This document shows positions 1 through 11,628 of a stretch of DNA of 64,000 bases, in pieces. The stretch is from Rhodamnia argentea (taxonomy: Eukaryota; Streptophyta; Magnoliopsida; Myrtales; Myrtaceae), in assembly GCF_020921035.1 (NCBI RefSeq), contig NC_063152.1, positions 35,198,494 to 35,262,493 of the forward strand. Reading direction: 5' to 3'. Every line of letters starts with the position of its first letter. Position 1 is the stretch's first letter. The translations under genes and the position numbers were made by a program. The notes under the pieces are model-generated. The model made no database searches. It was not told the origin of the DNA and saw only the letters and a program-made list of their open reading frames with translations.

Positions 1-1005
1 AGGAAAATTACAACAACAAAAAGTCCTAAACTTATTTGCAATTGTTTATATTCAGTCCACTATGCCGGCAGGCGTTAACGTGACATAAGTGCTTATGTGG
101 ATAAATTTTATATTTTTTCTTTATTTTTTTAATCAATCAAAAGGGATAAATGTTTTGGGATGATATATTATATGCGGGAAAAGTCATCCATTTACACGAA
201 GGCACAAGAATAGGAAGAGTTCATGAATTCGGCATTTCATCTCATATTTTTACGCTTCCATAAACGTCTCTAAATAATAATAATAATAATAATAAGATGA
301 TGATGATGATGATGATGAAAGAACAATAATGGGTTTATTAAATTCAAGAGATTGCTAAAGTGGTAAAACTATTCAACTCAACTTCATACATATAATTATA
401 TAAGAGTTGAGAGAACGTTTGCTCCCACATTCGCCCCTTCACGCTTAATTTTGCCTCCATGATTGGTACGTGGTAAAGCACAGGGTTAGCTCGACAGGTA
501 ACGTTTATTTATTGATTTGCTATCACCAAACCTTTATCTTTCATTGAGTCAATTTTAAGAAGAAAACGGATAAAGAGAAGGTATTTCAAATATACTCTCC
601 AATAACAATCTCCGTTGATCTTTTCCTTTCATCGATTTTTCAAAATAGAAAAAAAATTGCGACATTTATTTTTCGATTTCTATTAGTATCAAACACCTGG
701 AACCTTTCGAAAATAGAGAAATATTGACATTTGAAATTGTATATGATTTGTTATGGTTGAAATAATTTTTGTATTGTCAAACCATGAGCATAAAGTAATA
801 AGTGCAAATATTAAGTAGGCCTTTGTGTGGTTATGCGTGGCAAGTCAACTAAAAAAAACCCTTTCCGAGTATAATTGCCAAAATTTAAACATCGTTTCAA
901 CACTAAACACCTATTGAAATTCGAGATATATTTCCAAGTTATAAAAGATTTTAATTTTCCAGCAATTATAGATAAAATTCAAATAGAAATCAAATAATTG
1001 AAAGT
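1..1005. other. AT-rich intergenic DNA, no gene seen
   Basis: No open frame with recognisable content occurs here. The only structured element is a compound microsatellite near 276-317, where (TAA)n passes into (GATGAT)n. The rest is AT-rich sequence upstream of the inverted-repeat element that precedes the GET3a-type gene. Confidence 0.6.
276..317. repeat. Compound microsatellite (TAA)n-(GAT)n
   Basis: About seven TAA units run directly into about seven GAT units. It is a simple sequence repeat with no sign of coding use. Confidence 0.85.
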
Positions 1006-1497
1006 GTTAATACCACGAAAAATCATAAATCGGTACACCTGTAACAAATTTATCACAAACTAAACTGGAACATTTGTAACAAATTTACTCCAAATCGATA
1101 CATTTGTAATAACTTTATCTTCCGTTAGTTTTTGTTAAATCTAACCGTTAAAGTGCGAAGTTAAAGGCACTTGGCAATAGACAGGTGCATCGGTTTGAGG
1201 TTTTTACTCTATATTTGTCACAAGCGTATCAGTTTGAAAATGTTCATGGTATTAACCCAATTTAATGGAGGATAAATTTATCACAGATGTATCAATTTAG
1301 GATTTTTCGTAGTAAAAAAATTAATGTATGGTAAATTTGTCATAGGTGTACTAGTTTAGAGCTTTTGGTGGTTAAAAAATAGTTTGGAGTAAATTTATCA
1401 TAACTGTGTCAGTTTGGAGTTTTTCATGATCAAAAAATAATTTGAAATAAATTTATGATAAATATACTAATTTGAGAATTTTCATAATATTAACCCT
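1006..1497. mobile_element. Foldback MITE-like element built of ~58-nt units
   Basis: The left end (GTTAATACCACGAAAAATC) pairs with the reverse complement of the right end (GTTAATATTATGAAAATTC), so the stretch is an imperfect long inverted repeat. The right half consists of units starting near 1274, 1333, 1391 and 1449, a spacing of 58-59 nt. Each has an AAATTTATCA-type start, a TATCAGTTT-type middle and a TTTTTCATG-type end. No transposase frame is present, so this is non-autonomous. A second, more decayed copy lies at 50516-50880. The superfamily is not assigned because no clean target duplication was found. Confidence 0.6.
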
Positions 1498-1761
1498 AAT
1501 TAAAAATCAGAAGCGTTAAAAGATGATCACAGGACACGACATAAAGTCCGGAACCAAGACGCGTGCGCATGGCGCACCTATTAGCCGATCGGCGCACTTT
1601 AGTAGATCCTCCTTTATCATAAACCGTACTCGAAGTCTCAAACCATCCGAATCACCTGAGGCTTCGTCACTTCGGTCGGACTCGTGTGCTCTGTTTCTCG
1701 GACGTAGGCCTCCCTCTCTCTCTCTCCGATTCGCGCAACAGCGGTTCAGAATTCGCCTCCA
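1498..1761 (+). promoter_or_regulatory. Proximal promoter and 5' leader of the GET3a-type gene
   Basis: This is the sequence between the foldback element and the GET3a start codon. It ends in a pyrimidine-rich leader with a short CT run (about 1711-1725), as is common in plant 5' UTRs. No clear TATA box was identified. The small open frames read through here on both strands have no protein similarity and extend into exon 1 in wrong frames. Confidence 0.4.
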
Positions 1762-4700
1762 ATGGCGGCGGCGGCGGATTTGCCGGAGGGATCGTTGCAG
1801 AACGTCCTGGAGCAGGAGACCCTGAAGTGGGTGTTCGTCGGGGGCAAAGGCGGCGTCGGGAAGACCACGTGCAGCTCGATCCTCTCGATCTTGCTCGCCA
1901 GCGTTCGACCCTCCGTCCTGATCATCTCCACCGATCCGGCCCACAACCTCAGCGACGCCTTCCAGCAGAGATTCACCAAGTCGCCGACTCTGGTTAATGG
2001 ATTCACGAATCTGTATGCCATGGTAGGAGTCCGTTCCCTCTGCTTTTTCCGAGCGTGTGGAGCTTGTGTGATTTCGACGGCATGCGGCAACGCTAGATTG
2101 AGAAGATAACGGTTCAATCTTTCGGTGGTATGCTTGGGTTGGCATTGAATTGAAGATTAGCGATTGGTCTGTTCATAGGCAGATAGGTTATCGATTTTGG
2201 CTTCATGATGTTAGGTCAGTGGATAAATTCTGCTTGGATTGAAGTTCGTCAACAAGAATTGTAGTTAAGGCTGGGTTTGGAGGAGCCATTCCCTCTATCT
2301 TGTCAGTAGTGCGTTTTGCCTGCCAAAAGTTTGACTTTTTTGCCAATTAAAGCATCTATTGCTTGCTCATATTTCGTTCTATTGCCAATTGAAAGCTCTT
2401 TAGCTTGCTTATATTTCAATTTTCCTTTTTTGGTGGATGAATTAAGTTATATGATCCTGCATTACTCTTGGTTCATCTCTGTGACACATCATTATTGCGT
2501 ATGTTATTCTGTAGGAGGTGGATCCAAACGTTGAGCAAGAAGACTTAGGTAATTCTGAAGGGATGGATAGCTTAGTTTCTGAGCTGGCAAATGCAATTCC
2601 TGGGATTGATGAGGCAATGAGCTTTGCGGAGATGCTGAAGTAAGGAGAAAGCATGCTTTTCTGATATTTTGAACAAGTGCTAATATAGATTGCAATGTTT
2701 TCAAGCTATGTCAAAGGAATAAAGTACAGTATTTTCGCACATAAAAAAAAAAAATTTGAAACATGCCCTGTTTACCTTTTACATTTTCCAAAGCTCCTTT
2801 GATGGAGTTTAACAAGTGCCTTGGATGCCCTTGTCGACTTTCTCCTGTTATCACATGTCACTATTTTGGGTTGTGGTTCATCTCACTCTATGTGTGCATG
2901 CACATGTGTGTTTGTGGGTTTTTAAGGGGTGTCTAACCTTCTAATGGTCATTTTAAGATTTTCCATCAGTGTCTTTTGTGTTGACATATTTGCCTCGATA
3001 TTGATTTGAGGTTTCCAGAGCGAAGTTTACCCTAGATTGTGTGACCGTCTTTTTAAGTAGACGCAAAGCTCTACCGATCAAGTGATGCTGGCCTCTAGTT
3101 GGAACTGGCTAGAAAGGTTGTAGATTTTATTGTGTTGATGAAGTACCCTGTGCCATCAATGTGAATTATAATAAAGAAATGAAGTTTCTCCTGCTTTGGC
3201 GGGAGGTAGGGCTTTTGTATTTTTTAGTTTTTATTTTTTTGGTTAGGGGTGGTTATCATTGGCTAGGACAGTCAAGTGTTAGGTGGATGAATGCTGGACT
3301 AGATGAGGAACTCTTTTCCATGTTTAATTATCTGTGAATTCTAAGATCTTTGACTATGGAAGAATCATGCTTTCTATTCTATTTAAGCTTCTTATTCCTT
3401 TCAAATGTTTTACCTTTCAAGTACTGTCAGTGAGTTTTCGTGGAAAACATATTTGTGCAGATTGGTGCAAACAATGGATTACTCTGTTATAGTATTTGAC
3501 ACAGCTCCAACTGGTCATACACTTCGGTTGTTGCAATTTCCTTCAACGTTGGAAAAGGGACTTGCAAAAATGATGACTTTGAAAAGTAGATTTGGTGGTC
3601 TTATGAATCAGGTATGATTCCTGAGCTTATCAAATGAACTGGGTAATATTGAATTGGTCTTCTATGTCAATTATAATTTCATTTACCATCTCTTCAGGTG
3701 CCCTTGTGTTATTTTACTTTTGCTGTATCTCAGTGCTCAAGAGTTGGAGGCTATAGGATCTACAGCCTTTTTTGTGTACGCGTGCCCTTGAATGTCTCTA
3801 TGTGTGTCTTTTGATGTCTAGTCTAGCTTAGAACAGTGTTGCACGTGTCTCAGTCCATGCTTTTGAGGGCATTGGTTGATTACGTCTCTTATGTACTGTT
3901 AAGTATCGTGGCTCAGGCATCCAGTTGATTGCATTTGATTTCTCCCGATAGCTCTGCCTCCCATCCATATTTAGAAGCTAGTATTATCGGTTGTCTGGCA
4001 CTGCATAACGTCTCGATTGACGTGTATGTAACATTGGCTACAGCTGTTAATTTAAAACCTGGATTGGCATGGCAGAAAGTTAATGGGGAGAGATCCTGGG
4101 TAAGCATTTTAAAATATCATGAAAAGGATAAAGATTACCTGCAACTCCATAAGATGGGGATAGTCATTGCAATTGGTTGTATTTTTATTCTCTTTTTCCT
4201 TCCAATTTTGCTTCAGACTTAAAACATGCAGTTCTTCTTGCACTGTAATATCTTCTTCAGACATTTCAGCATGGTGAAACTCAGGACCAAGTTGCCCCTT
4301 TTCAGTGTCCTTGTGATATTGGGATTTAATTACTCGAAATTCTTTTATGGTGCTTAATGTTGCTCAAATGACTAATATAGCCATCAAAGATGTTTTGTCA
4401 TGTTAGGTTATTATTGTTATGTCGTGTGAACTTGTAAACTGTTTATGAGCAAGAGCTCCTTGATAATTATGTTACAATGATACATGTTGCAGATGACGCG
4501 TATGTTCGGTCTTGATGATGATTTTGGTGAGGATGCGATTCTGGGAAAGCTCGAGGGCATGAAAGATGTGATTGAACAAGTAAACAAGCAATTTAAAGAC
4601 CCCGTAAGTAGGTTTTTCCACAGTATGTATCTACTATAGGTTTATGAGGATGGAGGACTTTTTTTTTTTCCTTGTACATCACCATACCTTTGTGTTATGT

Positions 4701-5617
4701 TTTTCTTCTTGCCCAGGACCTGACTACCTTTGTCTGCGTTTGCATTCCTGAGTTCCTCTCCCTATATGAAACAGAAAGACTGGTGCAAGAGCTCACCAAG
4801 TTCGAGATCGACACTCATAATATAATCATTAACCAAGTACTTTATGATGAAGAAGGTCTGCATGCTAGTAGTATCCATTTCATGTGATTTTTCTATAATG
4901 CACGCAGGAGTTACTGTTGGCTAATGATTGTGCCTTTAGGTGCTGAGTCAAAGTTGCTCAAAGCTAGAATGAGGATGCAACAGAAGTACATTGATCAGTT
5001 CTACATGTTGTATGATGATTTTCACATGACCAAGCTCCCTTTGCTACCAGAAGAGGTAATTGGATTGCGAAACAATATGAAACTTCACCGTTTTCTGGGA
5101 GCAATATGCAGAATGGTTTCTTTCCTTCGGTGAAACTTGTATAATCCTATCCTTCTCTAGCATCATAAAGCTTTCGTCTGATCTCATGAACTCTGAATCT
5201 TTATACACATAATTCTTCTTTTAGGTAACCTCTGGACTTGATTTTAGCCCCGCCTTCACTCTTTTTGCTTTAGTACGAGACTTGGCCCATTGACATGCCA
5301 ACTTTGTTTTGAACCCAAAACAACTTTATGAATATATGAAATTCTAAAGCATGTATTCTCTTTGGGAACAGGAAAAAGGGAATTTCATGACTGTCTCATT
5401 TTGGGGCATACTTTTGATTATTGATAGGTGGGTTTTGCAGGTTACTGGAGTTGATGCTCTCAAGTCTTTTTCACAACATTTTCTATCACCTTATCAGCCT
5501 TCTACCTCTAGAGGTAGTGTGGAAGGCCTGGAACGAAGAATTGCCACGCTAAGGCAACAGTTAATTGATGCTGAAGCAGAGCTAGAGAGACTGAAGAAAG
5601 GAAAACAAAAGGTCTAA
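1762..5617 (+). CDS. GET3A: GET3a-type ATPase (arsA-related, tail-anchored protein targeting factor)
   Basis: Seven exons: 1762-2022, 2515-2639, 3461-3611, 4493-4603, 4717-4855, 4940-5055 and 5441-5617. All introns are GT-AG and the joined frame is 359 aa, the usual length for the cytosolic plant form. The family is a homodimeric P-loop ATPase that carries tail-anchored membrane proteins to the ER receptor. Visible motifs are the deviant P-loop [10 protein letters not shown] (residues 27-36), switch [11 protein letters not shown] (56-65), the A-loop [15 protein letters not shown] in exon 3, and INQVLYDEE in exon 5. The C-terminus is a charged helical tail (about the last 35 residues). No CxxC zinc motif is seen at the position where fungal and animal Get3 have one. 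No chloroplast transit peptide precedes the ATPase domain, which argues for the cytosolic GET3a rather than the organellar paralogues. Its 3' end faces URM1. Confidence 0.95.
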
Positions 5618-7684
5618 GTTGTTATCTTCAATAATTTGCTCTTCCTCCCTGTTCCTTTTTTCATTCTCCTTTTTATACAATTTACTTGGGCCTCTGGTCA
5701 ATTTTTGTTTAGCCACTGGATTGTCATCCCATTGTATCCCATTATTTATCTACTTGTAGAATTGATTTTTATTGGATCTTGGTATAAGCATTCTTATGTA
5801 ATGCAAAGCTATGTCTGCCTCCCTTTTTCCAATTTCAATAGACTTTTGGTAGCTATTAAGGCTTGTCTGGATCAATTTTTACTCTGTGTTTTTAACTTAA
5901 CCAAAATATTGCGGCTCACGCACCTCGACCTTTTCATGATTCGAGACATCCAAAATTTTCACAATATATTAATGTCGGCATGTACAATAACATATATCTT
6001 TTCATAATGTTTTGAATTGTAGATTGTGTTTTCAATTTTGGCATGAAAGCAAAAGATTACTTAAACATTTTCAGAGCGGTCACATGCCACATATTCACCT
6101 GACCGGAACGACAGGTTTTATGCGCCCTTGCCTTTCTTGGAACGTAAAAATCTTCGCTGCCTTCATTTGCTTCATCAATACCAAATGACCTGTCGTTCTG
6201 GTCAAAATGATGGGTGTTTTTATAATGATCCCAGTGATTCGGGTGAAGAAGCAGCGGAACTGGGATGATGTTCGCCGACGCAAGTCGCTTCAGCAACAGT
6301 GGAGGGGGTGGTCTGATGACCGCAGGAACAGTCTCTTCCCCTCTTTCGCTTGGCATGAATTGGGAATGCCATTTTCCAATGTGTCAACTTTGGCTTGGGT
6401 GATCTGCCAGCGGAGAGTTGCCCTAGGAATGCCCTCGGCTCAGCATTTCAATGCCTTTCCGCGCAAAGATCTACCTATAATACTCATCATCGTTGACGCA
6501 GGATGTTTCCTTACTCATGGAAGATTGAAACGCACAAGAGTCCCGGCACGGTCATCGATAGGCAGGGAATGCAATCTCATCCGAACCATAACGATATATC
6601 ATCAGGTGTCCAAATCAAAGCACCTAGCTTAACATGATTCCGCTCGTTAATAGTGTTTCTAAAACAACGTGCAAAGTGCATATCCTTCAACGGTTTGAAC
6701 TACAGTATCTTCTTCATCGACATGGACATCTTGCCCATTTCCCAGTTGACGCTTCATAACGAAGGTGCCCGGGGCAATAATCTTACGCTTGCTCCATCAT
6801 GCATTTCTTCGGCAGTTCTTCAAAAGTGTTCACACTAATTTGATGCCCTTCATTGCACATCTTCCTGGAACATTACACGCTCTACAAGAACTGAATGAAA
6901 CATCTGGGCTGAGGGAGTTGCGATCATCCTCAGACAAGGAAAGTGACCCCGTGAGGCCAGAGACCCCCGAGCCTGCGTTATGGGCTTTAGCATGTTAAAC
7001 ATTGTAATCCCACGAGTTACAACTTCCGGTCGTCCCCGTTAGTGGCCAAAATCTGACCACTCACGACTCAGGACCGTTATTCAGTAGTTCAATCATTGCA
7101 TTCCTTGGAAAAGACTTGGACAAGCTTCAACAAACGATAGAATTAGCTATTCTATTCCCTGCAATATTGCCGATAGAATACGTACGTCCTCGTTAAATAG
7201 GTATGATAGATTTTCAACCAGGTTATATATACCTCTAGTGGAACATATGTTCCTACGTAACAAATATCATATTCTCACCATATTCCGTTCTTCAGAACCA
7301 TACATGCCATAATGTTCAGACAAAATCTAGATAGCCCAAAGAATATCTTCTATCCTGACTGAGCTAAATAAGAAAAGCAACTGCTCCTTAGCTATGATAT
7401 AAAGAGTCATTTCAGTCCACCGAAGTGAAAGTCTCCGGAGACAGAGCAGGAAAAACAGGGTCATAGGTTGCGAGGGGGGTTCTTGACATGGGCCAAGTAA
7501 ATACAAGCAATGATTTGAAAAGAAAAAGGAAAAAGTCAAACGAGAGGAATAGCTAAAATAACAACACAGTCACTAGCACATCGATAAAGAAATGTTCTCC
7601 AACTGCTCTAATATATGGTACAATTAACTGCATTGTGTAGTCATTCGCGTCCATTTTCATTTAACAATCATCCGATCACATTCA
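5618..7684. other. Intergenic region between convergent GET3a and URM1
   Basis: Both genes end into this 2-kb interval, so it must hold their two 3' UTRs. T-rich sequence follows the GET3a stop. The middle (about 6060-7000) has a higher GC content and coding-like composition and is listed separately. From 7000 to 7684 nothing could be recognised. Confidence 0.6.
6060..7000 (+). pseudogene. Possible decayed gene copy, unidentified
   Basis: The stretch is less AT-rich than its surroundings. On the + strand, protein-like segments switch between frames: for example 6080-6270 (rich in charged and aromatic residues), then 6270-6350 (Gly/Ser-rich), then 6350-6600. The last open segment is 6765-6998 and ends in a stop codon. 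No single frame stays open and no splice pattern joins the pieces cleanly, which is what a frameshifted pseudogene would look like. I do not recognise the family. It could also be chance coding potential in an extended 3' region. Confidence 0.25.
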
Positions 7685-9214
7685 CTAACCACCATGTAGA
7701 GTTGAAATAAAAACTACCACATCCTTCTCTTCCAGTGTGGTATCCAGTTGGCCGCTGAGCTCCCAGTCACAATCGTTCACAAGGACTAGGACACCAGGTC
7801 TCCTGCACGAATACATAAAATACATCATGAGACACTATGAATAAATGTAACAGCAATGAATAGCAGGTGTCCTCTGCAACTAGAATTGACATTTTGTGGT
7901 TTGTCTATCAATTCAATTGTTTGTTTTCCTCGAAATCCACAATCCTACTCTCTGATATAGTTAATGCAGACTGCTGAAAACTGTTAAGTGAACAAAATTT
8001 CTTAAAAGCTAAAGTTGATTAATTGGGAATGACTAGGAGTCTAGGAATGACCCTCCTCCAAGCCATATTCAAGTGTGGCTCTCAGAAACTTACACTGTAT
8101 CTCCTTTGATGAACATTTCAGGCCTCTCCTTGATCAAGTTGTTCTGAACCCACACGAGCAGATCCCTCATAGCTAACTGAGGAAAAAGTACATAGATTTC
8201 AGTTTATCCTCAATTCTCACAATCATAAAACAGTGCATAAAAACCAGAATAAAACCCTGCTTGCATAGTCAGCCAAATGAAAGTTATTCCATCATGTATT
8301 GACATTGGGTCACCTGTTGTGCTCCTTTTGGTGTTTCAATATTGATGTTGTGAATCTTCACAGAATTACACAGAAGCTCAAGTCCCCCGCTGTATTCAGG
8401 CAATACAAAAAACTTATTCAGTGTGATGATGGGAATCTGTGGCAAAACCACCTGGCAAAAGCATTCCCAGGCAAGGAGGATAACAGACCGAGATCAAACA
8501 CAACAAGGAACCATGTCAATCAAAACGCAACCCAAGATTTTTAACAATTTCAAAAGCTCATCAACCAAAGGACCAATGACCCTCCCTCTAGCAAATTAAG
8601 GTTAGGAAGGCTTGCAAGATCTCAATGGTAATGACTGGGGTAGGAGAAGCGTATTCCGCTCAGGAAACTTGAGAGAGGAACTACAACAGAACATGTTAAA
8701 AATTCAACCTTTTCTCTTGACCAGTACATACGCCAGATGCATCCTTAATTCCAACTTAAAATAGCTTTAAGGGGTCGGCATGATTTTTCGATAGGAACCC
8801 CCTTGAGGAAAAGCTCGGAAATCCCATTTCCAAATCTCAAACTCAACTAAAAGAAGAAAAACTATCAATAACCATAGCAAACGCAGATTCAACCTTCTTC
8901 GGCAAAGCAAAAGACTTGCGCCACATTAAGATGCAATACATGAAATGGTGAGTCAAAATGCCAAATCCCCACGATCCCATCAAACTTTCGCAAGGAAACA
9001 AGGGACGACTCTACAAAGGGCATCGATTCTTGCGGCTCAATCTCATTCAAAAACCGATACAGATTGCAGATTCCGCTACGAAACAAAGCGGCATAATTTT
9101 TGCACCAGCCCGAAACAGAGTCGATGGGAGATCACGTTCAAAAGAAGCGAAATTCACGAACAAAAGCGAGAGCAGGTAGAAGAGGACTAACCCGAACTCC
9201 ACGGTGAGTTGCAT
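7685..9214 (-). CDS. URM1: Ubiquitin-related modifier 1 (URM1)
   Basis: Four exons on the minus strand: 9214-9192, 8389-8314, 8176-8094 and 7802-7685, giving 99 aa. The first exon is only 23 nt (MQLTVEFG), too short for ordinary ORF scanning. The protein is a beta-grasp sulfur carrier. It is activated as a C-terminal thiocarboxylate, supplies sulfur for 2-thiolation of wobble uridine in cytosolic tRNAs, and can also be conjugated to proteins. Family hallmarks are all present: [11 protein letters not shown] near the N-terminus, [18 protein letters not shown] in the centre, [15 protein letters not shown], and the free C-terminal TLHGG with the di-glycine at the very end. All three introns are GT-AG. 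The gene converges on GET3a. Confidence 0.95.
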
Positions 9215-10136
9215 CTTCGATTGATCCCGATCGAGTCGCGCGAGGAACGAAGAGGGATGCGCAAAACCCTTTTCGAAAGATGCCCGAGTCAGAAGAACAC
9301 TAATACCAAAGAACGTCTCTGTTAACGAATGAGACCGTCGAAGACGAACGTAATCGATGGCAAATTCAGTCTTCTGTTTCCGACATAACCATAAGAAACA
9401 ATTGTCCAGTAAAGAATATCTACGACTTTATCGATAATAAATTATATTTAAATATTTTTTACAACATTTTTTCGTTCGTCTATTATTTTCAAATGCTAAA
9501 ACAGAGAATTTTTTGGAAGATATTTATTTAAATTATTTATTTTTCACTAAATAAACGTAATTTAATTTATTTAAAATTTTAAGGTTGGAATCTATTGTAC
9601 ATATGACCAGAAAATGTTGAACATTGATCCAAACGTGATCGCAAAACACAAATTTCTGTCAGCAACATGTCGAAATTATTTTTTACACTTGAAAAAGATG
9701 TCTCTTAAATGTTTTAATTGCTTCTGTGACTTCTGTCAGCTTAATTTTTCCATTTAATTAGCACACTCGTTTTTATGCATCACCAAGGCTATTTGTTATA
9801 CAACGGTCGATAAGCGATTAGCCCTCGTGGCTATTTGATGAACCTGAACATCAAGTGATTTCAACAATCATACAAGTAAGTTACTCTAGAGGATGATGTT
9901 AGAACAACATAAAATTGATTATTGAAAATTTGAGCATCTTGGTTGCTGGGATCTAGATTTGATTGTCAGTATTTTTCGGCAAATGCCTTGATTTTATGGT
10001 GAGTGTATGAAGAAGAATGAAAACGAATAGATGAAGTATGATTCTTGGTAGGCGCATGAAGAAGAGTGAAGACTACAAAGCTACATGCATTTAATGAAGA
10101 ACAGTAACTACTGAAGCATGAAGACGAAAAATTAGG
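9215..10136. other. URM1 5' region and AT-rich intergenic DNA
   Basis: The first about 150 bases upstream of the URM1 start are GC-balanced and probably form its 5' UTR and core promoter. Beyond about 9400 the sequence is strongly AT-rich with no gene or repeat that I can name. Confidence 0.5.
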
Positions 10137-10573
10137 GGTGAGCAAATCGGATCACCCGGATCGGGACCACTCGAACCGGACCGAGACCGGTGGTCCGGCT
10201 CCTGGTTCTAGAGGGAGCGGTCCGTTTTTTGGTTCTAGGATCCTAGGACTGGACCGCTCTGGATCGGACCGATTGATTTTTTTTTTTTTATCAAATTGAA
10301 AAGCTATTGGCACACTTTTTTTTTCTCATATGTAGAAATCTTTTTAGTTACACTTTGTTTTATTTTTTTAAAGTAACCAAGCTCATGTGCTCTATGTTAG
10401 GAATGATGCGCATATTTTTTTTTTTTGTATGTGTCCGGTCTAATGGAACTGCCCAAAACCGGACCAAACCGGTGGTTCGGTTCCCGATTTCGGAAAATTA
10501 AGAACCGAGACCACCGGTCCAGTTCTTGGTTCTTAAGGGGAATCGGATCGGATTGGGCACTGATCACTCCTAT
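10135..10573. mobile_element. Foldback MITE, 'CCGGACCG'-rich family, copy 1
   Basis: The left end AGGGGTGAGCAAATCGGAT matches the reverse complement of the right end AGGAGTGATCAGTGCCCAA in its first bases. Both arms continue into the same GGACCGGTGGTCCGGTT-type words in opposite orientation. The arms enclose an AT-rich loop with T runs near 10280-10330 and 10416-10427. No coding capacity is present. A related copy lies at 24853-25128. TA dinucleotides flank both ends, which would fit a 2-bp target duplication but is too short to prove one. Confidence 0.65.
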
Positions 10574-11035
10574 GAAAAATGCTAAATGCTGACAAAGCTC
10601 ATTGAAGATTTCTCCACGGAAGGCTACGCATGTCCTCAAATGCATCTATTGTGTTTGTCCTTTCTTTGACCTTGGTCGTGTGCTTTATTCACTTTATCGA
10701 CTTTTGTTACATCATTTAATGTTGTCGGTTATGTGCCTCCAACCAATATAAATGTTGTGAAGTTCGGCTTTGTATATATGACCGAGCAAAGCATTTGCAT
10801 TTCACTAAAGAGTTCTTCATCCAGTCTTTATTCGTGCCCTCATTCCAAATGTTTAAAATTATCATTGTTCTTTTTGTTTTCAACAGATGATCCCAGGAGA
10901 GTCATCAGACAAGGCGAAAAAGGAGCAGAAAAGGTTTTGAAAGAACACAGAGCATTCGGAGCTTTCTCCCCCCTTTCTCATGGCTGATCATATCACAAAG
11001 CCCTCAAAGCATTAGGGGATATGCTAGGTCGCTTA
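10574..11035. other. Intergenic DNA, nothing recognised
   Basis: The interval lies between two MITEs. It has mixed composition with several short open frames and no similarity that I can name. Confidence 0.5.
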
Positions 11036-11625
11036 GGGCGGCATGGCAACGACTCTGATTCTCTGATTCCATCTCCCGTAACAAAACAAGATGAGAAACT
11101 TATTTGATAACATACATGATTCTGATTCTAAAATTTTATGGTTCTATTTCCGAAAGCACTTTTGGAACGGAAATAAGAATAAAAAAAAATTTGATTCTTT
11201 GTTCCAGAATTACTTTTGAAAAACAAGACGAATAAAGTGAGAAGGCTCTAACTTTGTTCTACCTACCACCGATCGTTGGACAAAAAGGAAAATAAAAAAT
11301 AAAATAAAACTACTTTCTAAAAAAATTAATAATAAAAACAATAATTTTTTTTATAACAATAGAATAATTTAATAAAAATATATATTTTAAAAAAACAACA
11401 AATAATTTAAAAAAAATTTAAAAATTTTTTAAATAAAATCTCTAGAATTATTTTGCATTCTTAACAAATTATAAGAAATAAATATGCCATGATTTGGTCA
11501 AACACAGAAGTGTTCAAATAATACGGGTAGGATCGGGTATGGATTTAGTTAAATATAAAAGTGTTTAAGTTCAAATTCGTGGCAAAAATTTACTTTTTCG
11601 GATCGAAATCGTTCCATGTAGGCCC
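11036..11625. mobile_element. PIF/Harbinger-like MITE with TTA target duplication
   Basis: The left terminus GGGCGGCATGGCAACGACT and the reverse complement of the right terminus GGGCCTACATGGAACGATT form an imperfect terminal inverted repeat. TTA sits immediately outside both ends (11033-11035 and 11626-11628). A GGGC start with a 3-bp TTA duplication is the signature of PIF/Harbinger (Tourist-type) elements. The interior is AT-rich and carries GATTCTGATTC-type subterminal words. There is no transposase. A diverged relative is at 32395-33383. Confidence 0.65.
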
Positions 11626-11628
11626 TTA

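Noticed and set aside
1516..2145. 209-codon minus-strand frame over GET3a exon 1
   Set aside because: It is antisense to the P-loop exon, highly charged and repetitive, and has no family signature.
3913..4222. Open frames in GET3a intron 3 considered as an extra exon
   Set aside because: Exon 3 joins exon 4 in frame with the expected family sequence and nothing is missing, so no extra exon is needed.
6207..6632. 141-codon + strand frame in the GET3a-URM1 interval
   Set aside because: It is only one of several hopping frames in a decayed stretch; taken alone it resembles nothing and has no supported splice partners.
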